Shown here: piece after piece, positions 1 to 8,888 of the stretch
Position numbering within the stretch: position 1 is the stretch's first letter
How the letters are laid out: each line of letters opens with the position of its first letter
Assembly (NCBI GenBank): GCA_043763625.1
Contig: JAYULL010000182.1
Location: 1 to 64,000 of the forward strand
Direction: 5' to 3'
DNA: 64,000 nt
DNA from: Rubrolithibacter sp043763625
GTDB taxonomy: Bacteria; Bacteroidota; Bacteroidia; Sphingobacteriales; Sphingobacteriaceae
Notes under the pieces: generated by a model
The model's input: the letters and a program-made list of their open reading frames with translations, nothing else
Told to the model about the DNA's origin: nothing
Databases searched by the model: none
Program-made: the position numbers and the translations under genes

Positions 1-1
1 A

Positions 2-397
2 GTTGGCAGCGTTACAACTCCTGATGCCCGTACTTTGGTTGTTCAACCTTGGGAAAAATCCCTCTTAGTACCGATAGAACGAGCAATACAAGAAGCCAAT
101 ATCGGCTTAAATCCGCAAAATGACGGCGTGGTTATCCGTTTAAACGTTCCGCCGCTTACTGAAGAACGCCGAAGAGATTTAGTTAAAAAAGTGAAAGAAG
201 AAGCAGAAAAAGGCCGAGTTGCTATACGTAATATTCGCAAGGACGCTAACGGTAAAATACAGCGTTTGAAACCGGAAGGCGTTTCTGAGGATGACATTAA
301 AGTAGGTGAAGGTGAAGTGCAAAAATTGACAGACAGCTACATTGTTAAAGTAGATAAACTTGCTGAAGTAAAAGAAAAAGACATCATGACTGTTTAA
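2..397 (+). CDS. frr: Ribosome recycling factor, 3' part (5' end cut by window edge)
   Basis: Ribosome recycling factor splits post-termination ribosomes together with EF-G in the cytoplasm. The reading frame is open from base 2, so the first part of the gene lies outside the window. About 131 codons remain of the usual ~185. The visible segment runs PDARTLVVQPWEKSL, then a basic central region (EERRRDLVKKVKEEAEKGRV), then a C-terminal helix with KVGEGEVQKLTDSYIVKVD. This matches the RRF three-helix domain. A TTG at base 35 is an internal codon, not a start. An intrinsic terminator follows the stop directly, so frr ends its transcription unit here. Confidence 0.95.
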   Translation, partial: VGSVTTPDARTLVVQPWEKSLLVPIERAIQEANIGLNPQNDGVVIRLNVPPLTEERRRDLVKKVKEEAEKGRVAIRNIRKDANGKIQRLKPEGVSEDDIKVGEGEVQKLTDSYIVKVDKLAEVKEKDIMTV

Positions 398-411
398 TAT
401 TCAATAGCTTG

Positions 412-459
412 TCATAAAAAAGGGACCGGGTTAATTAGCTCGATCCCTTTTCTATTTTT
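412..459 (+). terminator. Intrinsic terminator after frr
   Basis: An AAAAGGGA..GG arm and a matching CTCGATCCCTTTT arm form a stem of about 14 pairs with one or two G-U or mismatched positions. The 3' arm runs into a T-rich stretch that also carries the -7 element of the next gene. Confidence 0.75.
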
Positions 460-460
460 G
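453..460 (+). promoter_or_regulatory. Bacteroidota -7 promoter element for the ABC exporter
   Basis: TATTTTTG matches the TAnnTTTG consensus exactly. Only seven bases separate its last base from the ATG at 468, so the transcript should be almost leaderless. I see no clear -33 TTTG. The element overlaps the T-tract of the frr terminator. Confidence 0.6.
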
Positions 461-467
461 TGTGTAT

Positions 468-2222
468 ATGAAATTACTTGTACAATATTTAAGTAAACAT
501 AAAGGGGTGGTAATGCTTGCCCTTCTTCTTGCTACTATTAACCAAGGATTTTCTTTACTGGACCCGTACATAACCGGCAAAATAGTAGATCAATTTATAG
601 AAAAACGAGACGATTTATCAAGAAGTGAGTTTATTAACGGAGTTCTCGGGCTAATAGGCTTATCGGTAGGAGCGGCAATGATATCGCGTATAGCCAAAAA
701 CTTTCAGGACTATTTTACCAATATTATCATCCAGAAAGTTGGTGCCAGAATGTATGCCGACGGACTTGAACACTCCTTGAAACTTCCTTATCAGGTCTTT
801 GAGGATCAACGAAGCGGGGAGACTTTAGGCATTTTGCAAAAGGTTCGACAAGATTCCGAAAAGTTTATCACATCATTTATCAGCGTTTTGTTTGTGAGCC
901 TTATCGGGATGATTTTCGTTATAGTTTATTCTATCACGGTAAGTTATAAAGTAACTCTGGTGTATTTCGCTTCGATCCCCGTAATTGCGATAGTAAGCAT
1001 GTTGCTAAGCCGGAAAATTAAAACGATGCAAAAAACCATTGTGCAAGAAACAACTGCTTTAGCAGGTTCTACCACCGAATCGCTGCGGAATATAGAATTG
1101 GTGAAAAGTTTGGGCCTTGCAGACCAAGAAATAAAGCGCCTGAACAATACAACTTATAAAATATTAGGATTAGAGCTAAAGAAAGTAAAATACGTGCGCA
1201 GTATGGCCTTTGTTCAGGGAACTACCGTAAACTTGGTTCGAAGCATAATGGTTGTAGTTCTTTTAATTTTAATTTTCGATAAGTCAATTTCTCCGGGTCA
1301 GTATTTTTCCTTTTTATTCTATTCGTTTTTCCTTTTCGGCCCATTGCAAGAGTTGGGAAATGTTATTCTGACATGGCGAGAGGCGCAAGTATCATTGGGT
1401 AATTTTGAGAACATTTTAAATACTCCGATTGACACTAAGCCGGCTAAACCTGCAAAAATTGAGCAGGTAAATGAATTTACATTCGAAAACGTCAGCTTCC
1501 AACATAAAACTGCAAGGAGAAAAGCGCTAAACAATATTTCGTTTAGCGCCGAAAAAGGAGAAACTATCGCTTTTGTCGGCCCATCAGGTTCCGGAAAAAC
1601 TACTTTAGTAAAGCTTTTGGTTGGATTATATCCACCTTTAGAAGGACAAATTTTATACAATTGCATCTCGTCGGGAGAAATTGATTTAGATGAACTGCGT
1701 GAGAAAATAGGATTTGTAACCCAAGATACCCAGTTATTTTCCGGCACTATTCGAGAAAATCTATTGTTTGTTCGCCCCGGGGCTACTGATGCGGACTGCA
1801 TGAGTGTATTGCAAAAGGCATCCTGTCAAAGTTTACTTTCAAGAGCCGAAAAAGGATTAAACACGGTAATCGGCGAAGGCGGAGTTAAAGTATCGGGTGG
1901 CGAAAAACAGCGCCTTTCAATTGCAAGAGCCTTACTTCGGAAACCCGATATTTTGGTTTTTGATGAAGCGACTTCTTCTTTGGACTCAATAACGGAAGAG
2001 GAAATTACGCGGACCATTCGGGATGTATCAAACCTTAAAAATCAAATAACAATTCTTATTGCTCATCGCTTATCCACTATCATGCACGCAGATAAAATTT
2101 TCGTCTTGGAGAAAGGAAGCATTATAGAATCCGGCAAGCACCACGACTTATTAGACGAAAAAGGGTTGTATTACGCTATGTGGCGACAGCAAATCGGGGA
2201 ACGTAGTATGTCAGAGGTATAA
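468..2222 (+). CDS. ABC exporter, fused membrane and ATPase domains
   Basis: This is a half-size ABC exporter of the MsbA/multidrug-lipid type (584 aa) that should dimerise in the inner membrane. The first ~320 residues hold six predicted membrane segments (ABC transporter type-1 domain). The ATPase domain has Walker A GPSGSGKTTL near residue 371, a Q-loop (GFVTQDTQLFSG), the signature VSGGEKQRLSIARALL near 474, Walker B ILVFDEATSSLDS near 497 and the H-loop IAHRLS near 530. I prefer ATG 468 over GTG 462 because 462 lies almost on the promoter element. The substrate cannot be told from sequence. The gene stands alone between frr and a small membrane peptide. Confidence 0.9.
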   Translation: MKLLVQYLSKHKGVVMLALLLATINQGFSLLDPYITGKIVDQFIEKRDDLSRSEFINGVLGLIGLSVGAAMISRIAKNFQDYFTNIIIQKVGARMYADGLEHSLKLPYQVFEDQRSGETLGILQKVRQDSEKFITSFISVLFVSLIGMIFVIVYSITVSYKVTLVYFASIPVIAIVSMLLSRKIKTMQKTIVQETTALAGSTTESLRNIELVKSLGLADQEIKRLNNTTYKILGLELKKVKYVRSMAFVQGTTVNLVRSIMVVVLLILIFDKSISPGQYFSFLFYSFFLFGPLQELGNVILTWREAQVSLGNFENILNTPIDTKPAKPAKIEQVNEFTFENVSFQHKTARRKALNNISFSAEKGETIAFVGPSGSGKTTLVKLLVGLYPPLEGQILYNCISSGEIDLDELREKIGFVTQDTQLFSGTIRENLLFVRPGATDADCMSVLQKASCQSLLSRAEKGLNTVIGEGGVKVSGGEKQRLSIARALLRKPDILVFDEATSSLDSITEEEITRTIRDVSNLKNQITILIAHRLSTIMHADKIFVLEKGSIIESGKHHDLLDEKGLYYAMWRQQIGERSMSEV

Positions 2223-2240
2223 TTTTCATATATTTCGGAT

Positions 2241-2444
2241 ATGCAACATGTGTTCCTGTTTTTAAACCTTGGCGGCATTGAAATTCTACTGCTTCTTCTT
2301 CCAATAATTTTGATGATTTATACTCTTCAAGATGTTATAAGATCAAACGTTTCGAATAAGGCTATTTGGATTGTTTTCATTGTGTTAGCTCCCGTAATTG
2401 GTTCTTTTGCATATTTATTAGCCGGCAAAAACAATTTAAGATGA
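2241..2444 (+). CDS. Small membrane protein, PLDc_N (phospholipase D N-terminal) type
   Basis: A 67-residue protein with two hydrophobic segments, roughly residues 12-30 and 42-60. They are separated by a short loop (LQDVIRSNVSNKA), and the end is basic (GKNNLR). The layout and the motif WIVFIVLAPVIGSFAYLL resemble the PLDc_N domain, which occurs both at the start of cardiolipin synthases and as small stand-alone proteins. No catalytic HKD motif is present, so enzyme activity is not expected. It starts 18 bases after the ABC exporter and is probably cotranscribed. Its last nine bases overlap the convergent MFS gene. Confidence 0.7.
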   Translation: MQHVFLFLNLGGIEILLLLLPIILMIYTLQDVIRSNVSNKAIWIVFIVLAPVIGSFAYLLAGKNNLR

Positions 2445-3704
2445 AGTGTGAATCTGATTTAAACTCAGCGGAACCAGCTTTTTAGTTTTCAGCCAGGTAA
2501 CAGTTACAATAAATAAAGTCATTGTTCCTCCAAATAACACGGCCGGAACGGTTCCCATCAGTTTAGCCGTTAATCCTGACTCAAAAGCACCTAGTTCATT
2601 AGAAGAACCGATAAACATAGAATTTACAGCCGAAACTCTACCACGCATTTTGTCTGGTGTAAGTAATTGCATTATCGTTGATCTAATAATAACACTCACA
2701 CTGTCAAATGCTCCCTCCCAAAACAGGAAAAACAAGGTGAGATAAAAGTTTCGGGATAAGCCGTATCCGATTATGCTAACACCAAAGCCTGCAACGGCGA
2801 AGAGAAGGTTTCGCCACGGTTTGCCCATGGGCGAATAGCGTGTCATTATCAGCATCGTTAAAACAGCGCCTATTGCCGGTGCCGCTCTCATCATCCCGAA
2901 TTGCTCTGCACCCACGTGTAAAACTTCAGTTGCTATTACCGGAATTAAAGCAACAGCTCCTCCAAAAAATACCGAGAACAGATCTAAACTTAGCGCTCCT
3001 ATCAGCATTCTACTTCGAAAGACGAATTTAATTCCCTCTGATAAACTGGTTAGAATGTTTTCTTTCGGCACAAATTGGGGGGGGCGTTTTTTAAGGAAAA
3101 AAGTTGTAAGAAACGATATAAACAAGAAAATAACTACAACTGCAAAGGTTACACTTATTCCGAATTTGGCATAAATAAGGCCCCCGGCTGCCGGACCGGC
3201 AATTGATGCAATTTGCCAACCTGTACTGTTCCAGGTTGACGAATTAGGATAGATGTCTTTTGTAACAATTTGTCCCATTAGAGAGAATATGGCCGGAGCC
3301 AAAAAACCGCGACCTATGCCGATAAAAAAAATCAACAAATAAATAATTGCTATGGCATTTGCTGTAGTGAACCGCTCCGAGATTGTAGGAAAGGTTATCA
3401 GAAATAGAATGCTTGAGCAGAAAATCAAACAGCAAAATATAATTTGAATAAGTCTTCTTTTTTCAGACTTGTCAGCCACATATCCTCCGTAAAGTGCTAT
3501 TCCAATAGAAGGAACAGCCTCCGCAAGACCAATTAAACCTAATGATAGCGGGTCCTTTGTCAGGTGGTAAATGTGCCAGCCGACTATTACTGCTTGAATT
3601 TGGTAACCGAAAGTAAGCAGGAAACGCATTCCGAGAAAAGCCCTGAATTCAGGAAAGCGTAGGGCGGCGTAGGGGTCCTTCTTTAAAGTTTGCTGTTCTT
3701 CCAT
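2436..3704 (-). CDS. MFS transporter, EntS/MFS_3-like
   Basis: A 422-residue major facilitator with about 12 hydrophobic segments. It begins with the cytoplasmic motif DPYAALRFPEFRAFLGMRFL. The loop between helices 2 and 3 carries GGYVADKSEKRR, a variant of the MFS signature GxxxDRxGRR. The C-terminal half has DKMRGRVSAVNSMF, common in the MFS_3 group (EntS and macrolide-efflux types). It is likely an exporter of small organic molecules; the substrate is unknown. It follows recG by 46 bases and is the last gene of the ridA-rarD-recG operon. It overlaps the convergent PLDc_N-type gene by nine bases. Confidence 0.85.
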   Translation of the reverse strand: MEEQQTLKKDPYAALRFPEFRAFLGMRFLLTFGYQIQAVIVGWHIYHLTKDPLSLGLIGLAEAVPSIGIALYGGYVADKSEKRRLIQIIFCCLIFCSSILFLITFPTISERFTTANAIAIIYLLIFFIGIGRGFLAPAIFSLMGQIVTKDIYPNSSTWNSTGWQIASIAGPAAGGLIYAKFGISVTFAVVVIFLFISFLTTFFLKKRPPQFVPKENILTSLSEGIKFVFRSRMLIGALSLDLFSVFFGGAVALIPVIATEVLHVGAEQFGMMRAAPAIGAVLTMLIMTRYSPMGKPWRNLLFAVAGFGVSIIGYGLSRNFYLTLFFLFWEGAFDSVSVIIRSTIMQLLTPDKMRGRVSAVNSMFIGSSNELGAFESGLTAKLMGTVPAVLFGGTMTLFIVTVTWLKTKKLVPLSLNQIHTSS

Positions 3705-3750
3705 CAGGGAACGTAGTCAATTGTAGGTTTGCTAAGTTCAGATTTTTCTG

Positions 3751-5856
3751 TCAAGAAATTTTGTTCCAGCTTATTCCGGCGTCCTTGTTTTCAAAATATT
3801 GTTTTAACAGACTATTTTTATCCGATCTCAATTCCGGATCTTCCTCAAAAATATCGATAACCGCCTTCCGTGCTTCTTGCAAAAGTTGTTGATCCAGCGC
3901 TAAGTCGGCCAGTTTTAAATCTAAAACTCCGCTTTGTTGAGTTCCTTCTATATTTCCCGGACCGCGAAGTTGAAGATCAATTTCAGAAATTTCAAAACCG
4001 TCGTTTGTTCTTACCATAGTCTCAAGGCGTACTTTTGCTTCACGACTGAGTTTATTTCCCGACATTAAGATGCAGTAGGATTGTTCTGCCCCACGCCCAA
4101 CTCTACCTCTTAGTTGGTGGAGTTGCGAAAGACCAAAACGCTCAGCATTTTCTATAATCATAACACTTGCATTAGGCACATTCACCCCCACTTCTATCAC
4201 GGTAGTTGCCACCATGATTTGCGTTTCTCCTTTTACAAAACGTTGCATTTCAAAGTCTTTATCTTTTGGATTGAGCTTTCCGTGAACTATACTTATTCTA
4301 AATTCCGGCAGGGGAAATTCTCGAGATATTGCTTCAATTCCTGCTTCCAGATGCAGTAGATCTAGTTTTTCACTCTCCTTTATCAGGGGATAAACTAAAT
4401 AAACCTGCCTGCCTTTTGCAATCTCCTGTTTCATAAAGCCAAACATCCTCAAACGTTGGTTTTCGTACAGATGGAGTGTTTTTATAGGTTTTCTTCCGGC
4501 AGGTAATTCATCAATTACAGAAACGTCCAAATCGCCGTATAAAGTCATAGCTAAAGTTCGAGGAATCGGTGTCGCAGTCATTACCAAAACATGGGGCGGA
4601 ATGATATTTTTTTTCCAAAGTTTCGACCGTTGCTCAACCCCGAACCGGTGTTGTTCGTCTATTACAGCTAAGCCCAGATTTTTAAAATGAACAGTATCTT
4701 GTATCAAGGCATGGGTGCCAATCAAAATATTTAATGTTCCGCTTTCTAATTGTTCGGCTATTTTTTTTCTTTCTTTACGGGAAGTTGAGCCGGTTAGTAA
4801 AGCAATTTCAACGAAGTTCTCGCCAATTAAATCTTTAATCGATTGATAGTGCTGCCGAGCAAGAATTTCGGTAGGGGCCATTAAAGAAGCTTGATAACCG
4901 TTATCAATAGCAAGCAGCATGCACATTAGCGCCACAACGGTTTTGCCGCTACCTACATCACCTTGCAACAAACGATTCATTTGAATTCCGCGTTGCGTGT
5001 CTAACCGGATTTCTTTAAGTACCCGTTTTTGGGCGTTGGTTAAATTGAAAGAAAGCTTGTTGTTGTAAAATTCGTTAAACTTATCTCCTACCTTTTCAAA
5101 TACAGTGCCTTTAAACTTTTGGGTGCGAAGCAACTTATTTTTAAGTAGCTTAAGTTGAATAAAAAATAACTCGTCAAACTTTAAGCGTTTTTGAGCATAC
5201 TGTAAAATCGTAACATTGGCCGGGAAATGAATATTTAAAACAGCCTCTCTTCGCGGCAGTAGATTATGATCCTCCAAAAGGTATTCCGGCAAATTCTCTG
5301 TTACTTCCTTAAGAACAATTCCTAATAAAGTTGCTTGAATACGTTGGATACCTTTAGTATCTAATGAAAATCGTTTGAGCTTTTCGGTAGAGTTGTAAAC
5401 CGGTTGCAGAGTAAGATTGCCGGTTTTTCCGGCATTCGGATTATACAGTTCTATTTCCGGATGCGGAACCGAAAGTTTGCCGTTAAAAGAATTTGGTTTA
5501 CCGAAAACTACATATACACTTCCGGGCTGTAATATCTTTTCTATCCAATTCACTCCCTGAAACCAAACCAACTCTATGGCACCCGTATCGTCTTTAAGCA
5601 GCGCCAGAAGGCGTTTACTCTGTTTTTCCCCTACAATCTCTTTAGAAACCAATCTTCCTAAAAATTGGATTGCCGGCAATTCAGTATGGATTTCTCTTAC
5701 TTTATAAAACTTGGTCCGGTCGATGTAGCGAAAAGGATAATGGGAAAGCAGATCGAAATAGGTGCAAATTCCGAGTTCCTTTTTTAATACATCGGCACGC
5801 TGCGGCCCTACACCTTTAAGATACTCGATAGGAGTTATGAGTGAAGGCTGTGTCAC
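3751..5856 (-). CDS. recG: ATP-dependent DNA helicase RecG
   Basis: RecG drives fork reversal and branch migration at stalled forks and recombination intermediates. The 701-residue length is normal. The N-terminal wedge/OB domain (SLITPIEYLKGVGPQRADVL) is followed by superfamily 2 motifs. Motif I is GDVGSGKTVVAL near residue 300, the DEQH box is VIDEQHRFGVEQR near 400, motif III is MTATPIPRTLAMT, and the RecG-specific C-terminal motifs include QLHQLRGRVGRG. The start is GTG at 5856, overlapping the TGA of the upstream rarD-like gene (GTGA, four bases), which suggests translational coupling. Confidence 0.97.
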   Translation of the reverse strand: MTQPSLITPIEYLKGVGPQRADVLKKELGICTYFDLLSHYPFRYIDRTKFYKVREIHTELPAIQFLGRLVSKEIVGEKQSKRLLALLKDDTGAIELVWFQGVNWIEKILQPGSVYVVFGKPNSFNGKLSVPHPEIELYNPNAGKTGNLTLQPVYNSTEKLKRFSLDTKGIQRIQATLLGIVLKEVTENLPEYLLEDHNLLPRREAVLNIHFPANVTILQYAQKRLKFDELFFIQLKLLKNKLLRTQKFKGTVFEKVGDKFNEFYNNKLSFNLTNAQKRVLKEIRLDTQRGIQMNRLLQGDVGSGKTVVALMCMLLAIDNGYQASLMAPTEILARQHYQSIKDLIGENFVEIALLTGSTSRKERKKIAEQLESGTLNILIGTHALIQDTVHFKNLGLAVIDEQHRFGVEQRSKLWKKNIIPPHVLVMTATPIPRTLAMTLYGDLDVSVIDELPAGRKPIKTLHLYENQRLRMFGFMKQEIAKGRQVYLVYPLIKESEKLDLLHLEAGIEAISREFPLPEFRISIVHGKLNPKDKDFEMQRFVKGETQIMVATTVIEVGVNVPNASVMIIENAERFGLSQLHQLRGRVGRGAEQSYCILMSGNKLSREAKVRLETMVRTNDGFEISEIDLQLRGPGNIEGTQQSGVLDLKLADLALDQQLLQEARKAVIDIFEEDPELRSDKNSLLKQYFENKDAGISWNKIS

Positions 5857-6770
5857 CTTTTTTCCGTAGAAAACTTAAACCTTCCGTTAAAAATGCTGTA
5901 AATCATCTCAAAATTAAAAAGAATAACTGCTGCAAAAAGCAGTGCATAAGAAAATACTTGAAGTTGGGTTACAGTTTCGTGGAAGTAAAGAAACGCGATT
6001 GCAAACGAAATGATAGGATTAATATAAATTATAATTCCCATCGTGCCGGACTGAATTCCTTCTAAAGCATATAAGCTTAAAAATAACGGAAGAACAGTAA
6101 ATATGCCGGAAACGATTAAGATATTAATCCAAAACATCGGCTCCACAGGAACGTGTTGATGCCTGTAAATAAACAAAGGCAACATCAAAAGCATAGCAAT
6201 AATTAATTGAATGCCTAAAGTGTTTAGCTTATCTAACAAATTTAAAACTCGTTGAGTAATTAAATAAAAAGCATAAAAGGCCGCAATTATGACCGACCAG
6301 GTCACATCAGCAACAGAACCTTTTGCCAAAATGCAGACGCTGATAAAAGCTACGGCAATAGCCCAAAGTTTTTTGCCGGAAAGATGTTCCTTCAAGATTA
6401 AAAATCCCCCCAAGGCTGTAATTAAGGGGCAAACCATGTAAGCAAATGCGGCGGACTTCAAACTAACATTATTTATAGCGTAAATAAAGGTAAACCAATT
6501 GCAAGTGATTAATATCCCCGAGATTAATACAAGCGCCCAAGTCTTTTTGCGATCACTTTCCGGCAAGTTTTTAACTAAATTGTAGTCTGACTTCAGCCTA
6601 TGTCTTCTTGAGAGAATAATAATAAGCCAAGTAATAATCAGCGATGTAAGAATGCGATAATCTAAAATTAACTCTGCCGGATAAGCCTTTAAATTCCTTA
6701 GTGGAATTGAAAAGAATCCCCAGATAAAAGCAGCTGAAACTGCTGCCAAAAAATATTTTAGTCTGTTCAA
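5853..6770 (-). CDS. EamA/RarD-type drug-metabolite transporter
   Basis: A 305-residue inner-membrane protein with about ten hydrophobic segments in two repeated EamA halves. It opens with FLAAVSAAFIWGFFSIPLRN, the usual first EamA helix, and ends in a short basic tail. The RarD subgroup is suggested by the ~300-residue length and by TCNWFTFIYAINNVSLKSAA in helix 4. Members export or import metabolites; the substrate is unknown. The start is TTG at 6770, seven bases after ridA; no upstream ATG is in frame. Its stop overlaps the recG start. Confidence 0.82.
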   Translation of the reverse strand: MNRLKYFLAAVSAAFIWGFFSIPLRNLKAYPAELILDYRILTSLIITWLIIILSRRHRLKSDYNLVKNLPESDRKKTWALVLISGILITCNWFTFIYAINNVSLKSAAFAYMVCPLITALGGFLILKEHLSGKKLWAIAVAFISVCILAKGSVADVTWSVIIAAFYAFYLITQRVLNLLDKLNTLGIQLIIAMLLMLPLFIYRHQHVPVEPMFWINILIVSGIFTVLPLFLSLYALEGIQSGTMGIIIYINPIISFAIAFLYFHETVTQLQVFSYALLFAAVILFNFEMIYSIFNGRFKFSTEKR

Positions 6771-6777
6771 TAAGTTT

Positions 6778-7155
6778 TTATTTACCTGCTACTACCGATA
6801 TTTCAACATTGGCATTTTTCGGTAAGCCCACTACTGCTACTGTTTCTCTTGCCGGAAAATCGGTTTCGAAGTATGAGCCGTACACTTCGTTCACCACTCC
6901 GAAGTTTGCCATATCAGTTAAAAAAATAGTAGTCTTTATAATGTGTTCAAATTCATATCCTGCTTCTGCTAAGATGGTTGATATATTTTCCATAACCTGT
7001 TTTGCCTCGTCGCCAATGTTCGCGGTTATAAGTTCGTTTGTGTTGGGATTAATAGCGATCTGCCCGGAAACATAAAGTAATCCGTTTATTTCAACTGCTT
7101 GATTGTAAGGCCCAATAGGTGCAGGAGCATTTATACTTCTAATAATTTTCTTCAT
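6778..7155 (-). CDS. ridA: RidA family reactive enamine/imine deaminase
   Basis: RidA hydrolyses reactive enamines and imines such as 2-aminoacrylate, which PLP enzymes release. The length (125 aa) is typical of the trimeric family. Signature stretches are present: APAPIGPYNQAVEINGLLYV, SGQIA, and the active-site arginine in FPARETVAVVGLP near the C terminus. It lies 12 bases downstream of a 47-residue membrane protein and seven bases upstream of the rarD-like gene, so the four genes to recG form one operon. The exact substrate of this member is not determined by sequence. Confidence 0.93.
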   Translation of the reverse strand: MKKIIRSINAPAPIGPYNQAVEINGLLYVSGQIAINPNTNELITANIGDEAKQVMENISTILAEAGYEFEHIIKTTIFLTDMANFGVVNEVYGSYFETDFPARETVAVVGLPKNANVEISVVAGK

Positions 7156-7167
7156 AAGTAAGTTTGG

Positions 7168-7311
7168 CTATTTTTCTAAAATAAACCAATCGATCAATTT
7201 GTAAATAATTCCGACTAAAAAAAGGATAATAGCTAACGCATTTATAAAATGCATAGCTTTTAAATTAAAATTTTTAGGCCTATCGGAATTTTTCCTTCGG
7301 AAGAAGTACAT
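7168..7311 (-). CDS. 47-residue membrane protein of a Bacteroidota small-protein family
   Basis: A short gene read on the minus strand from ATG 7311. An in-frame TGA two codons upstream fixes the start. The product begins MYFFRRKNSDRPKNFNL, with a basic N terminus, then KAMHFINALAIILFLVGIIY forms one membrane helix, and it ends KLIDWFILEK. The FFRRK...RP.NFNL..MH.IN pattern matches a small single-helix protein I recall from many Bacteroidota (possibly DUF6728; the name is from memory). It is first in the ridA-rarD-recG operon, 12 bases upstream of ridA. Function unknown. Confidence 0.65.
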   Translation of the reverse strand: MYFFRRKNSDRPKNFNLKAMHFINALAIILFLVGIIYKLIDWFILEK

Positions 7312-7315
7312 GACT

Positions 7316-7323
7316 CAAATTTA
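7316..7323 (-). promoter_or_regulatory. Candidate -7 element for the small-protein/ridA/recG operon
   Basis: On the minus strand this reads TAAATTTG, an exact TAnnTTTG match. It ends only four bases before the ATG at 7311, so the transcript would be essentially leaderless. No convincing -33 is seen because that position falls in the adjacent terminator hairpin. Confidence 0.4.
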
Positions 7324-7327
7324 GGAA

Positions 7328-7366
7328 TAAAAAAAGAGGGCAGCTAATGGCTGCCCTCTTTTTTAA
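7328..7366 (-). terminator. Strong bidirectional terminator after ompA-type gene
   Basis: A perfect stem AAAAAAGAGGGCAGC / GCTGCCCTCTTTTTT with a TAATG-type loop. The T-run on the minus strand ends transcription of the OmpA-family gene, whose stop is at 7385. The hairpin stands immediately upstream of the promoter of the next minus-strand operon. Confidence 0.93.
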
Positions 7367-7384
7367 GATATGCTTAATTATACA

Positions 7385-8725
7385 TTATCTAATTTCAACA
7401 CGACGATTTTGAGCACGTCCTTCTTCAGTTGAATTTGAAGCAATAGGGCGACTTTCACCAAAACCTTTTACAGAAACGCGTTTTGCATCAACACCTGAAT
7501 TTACTAGATAAGTTTTAACAGAGTTAGCTCTGTCTTTAGATAAACTCATGTTGTAAGACTCTGTGCCTTCTGCAGAAGCGTGACCTTCTAAGTAAAGCTT
7601 ACGATCCATATTACCTCTTAAGTCAGCAGAAACTTGATCTAAAACAGGATAAGATGAAGTTTTTAATACTGAACTGTCAAACTCAAACATGATGTTTCCT
7701 GAAGCTCCCGGAGTTACAGTGCTGTCTTTAGGGAATTCAATAGGGCAACCTGCACCGTCAACAACAGTACCTGCAGGAGTGCCGGGGCATTTGTCGAACT
7801 TGTCAGAAACACCGTCACCGTCAGCATCAGCAGATAATTGATTAACAGTAGATTCTAAAGTAGATACACGTCCTTTCAAAGCTTCAACTTCTTGACGTAA
7901 TGTAGGATCTTTTAATTCGTCGTACATTAAAGCAAGAGGATTAACCCAATCTAAATTCGGTTTTGCAGATGAACCTAAAGAGAATTCAAGTCCGGCATAA
8001 CCGTAAGAAAATTTATCTTTAGAAACAGGGCTTGAGCCGTAGCTAAAATCTAACAAGTCATGATCAAGAAAGTTCATATCATATCCTAAGTCGAAATTAA
8101 CTCTGTTGGATACTTTAAATTTAATACCAACACCAACAGGTATAAACGCATTCTTCATGTATTTCTTGTCGCGGTCATCTCCGAAGGGCTTATCATCACC
8201 GGATGCAGGAAGTGTTGTTCCGGCTTGATTTACAATAGTCGGACTATAAGCTGCTAAGCCATAACCTGCCTTAACAATGAAATTAACCGCGTTATCTCTG
8301 CGTAAGAAATCAACAGTTGCAACATTAACAATTCCTTTTAAAGCTACTGCATAACCGAGTTCAGTATCAAAAGACTGTCGGTCATACATAACGCCTTGAG
8401 GAGCATCTTTGTTGCTTCCTGAAAGATCGCCTCTTAGAAAAGATCCTTCCAACCCGAAGGCATGACCCAATTGTTTACGGATGGTTGCACCGTAACCCAA
8501 ATTAACGTCCCAGTTAGTATAGTCATTAGCACCACCGGTTAATACTACAGGAGCTAAAACCCCCGCGTTAACACCGATAGACCATGTTCTGTACTGCGCT
8601 CTCCCGCCAAACACTTTGGCCGAAGAATTAGAAGCTGTTGCGGTAGTATCTTGGGCATTTGCAGTAAAGGCAAGAGACGATACTAGGGAGCAAGCAACAA
8701 CTTTCTTAATTGTAGAATAATTCAT
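7385..8725 (-). CDS. OmpA-family outer membrane protein with TSP3 segment
   Basis: A 446-residue protein with a signal peptide (VVACSLVSSLAFTANAQ, likely cut after the AxA-like NAQ). An N-terminal beta-barrel of about 230 residues follows. A short heptad-like linker contains LRQEVEALKGRVSTLESTVN, then a calcium-binding TSP3 repeat (DADGDGVSDKFDKCPGTPAG). The C-terminal OmpA/peptidoglycan-binding domain spans residues ~340-446, with GHASAEGTESYNMSLSKDRA and EEGRAQNRRVEI. It should anchor the outer membrane to peptidoglycan. A near-consensus promoter and a strong terminator make it a single-gene unit, probably highly expressed. Confidence 0.93.
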   Translation of the reverse strand: MNYSTIKKVVACSLVSSLAFTANAQDTTATASNSSAKVFGGRAQYRTWSIGVNAGVLAPVVLTGGANDYTNWDVNLGYGATIRKQLGHAFGLEGSFLRGDLSGSNKDAPQGVMYDRQSFDTELGYAVALKGIVNVATVDFLRRDNAVNFIVKAGYGLAAYSPTIVNQAGTTLPASGDDKPFGDDRDKKYMKNAFIPVGVGIKFKVSNRVNFDLGYDMNFLDHDLLDFSYGSSPVSKDKFSYGYAGLEFSLGSSAKPNLDWVNPLALMYDELKDPTLRQEVEALKGRVSTLESTVNQLSADADGDGVSDKFDKCPGTPAGTVVDGAGCPIEFPKDSTVTPGASGNIMFEFDSSVLKTSSYPVLDQVSADLRGNMDRKLYLEGHASAEGTESYNMSLSKDRANSVKTYLVNSGVDAKRVSVKGFGESRPIASNSTEEGRAQNRRVEIR

Positions 8726-8773
8726 ACTCAGTTGTTTTAAAGGTTAACAATTTTTTAATTGTGTAATTTAATG

Positions 8774-8804
8774 CAAAAATAAATATAAGTTTGACATTGC
8801 CAAA
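8774..8804 (-). promoter_or_regulatory. Bacteroidota promoter (-33 and -7) for the OmpA-family gene
   Basis: On the minus strand TTTG (8804-8801) is followed after 19 bases by TATTTTTG (8781-8774). Both elements and their spacing match the Bacteroidota TTTG-N19-TAnnTTTG consensus. The predicted leader to the ATG at 8725 is about 45 bases. Confidence 0.75.
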
Positions 8805-8888
8805 TGTAACAAAATGTGTTCCATTTTCTTGCTATAACATTTATCCACTACTTAAAGTTTTAGCTTTTTTATTAAATCGCTGAAAGAT

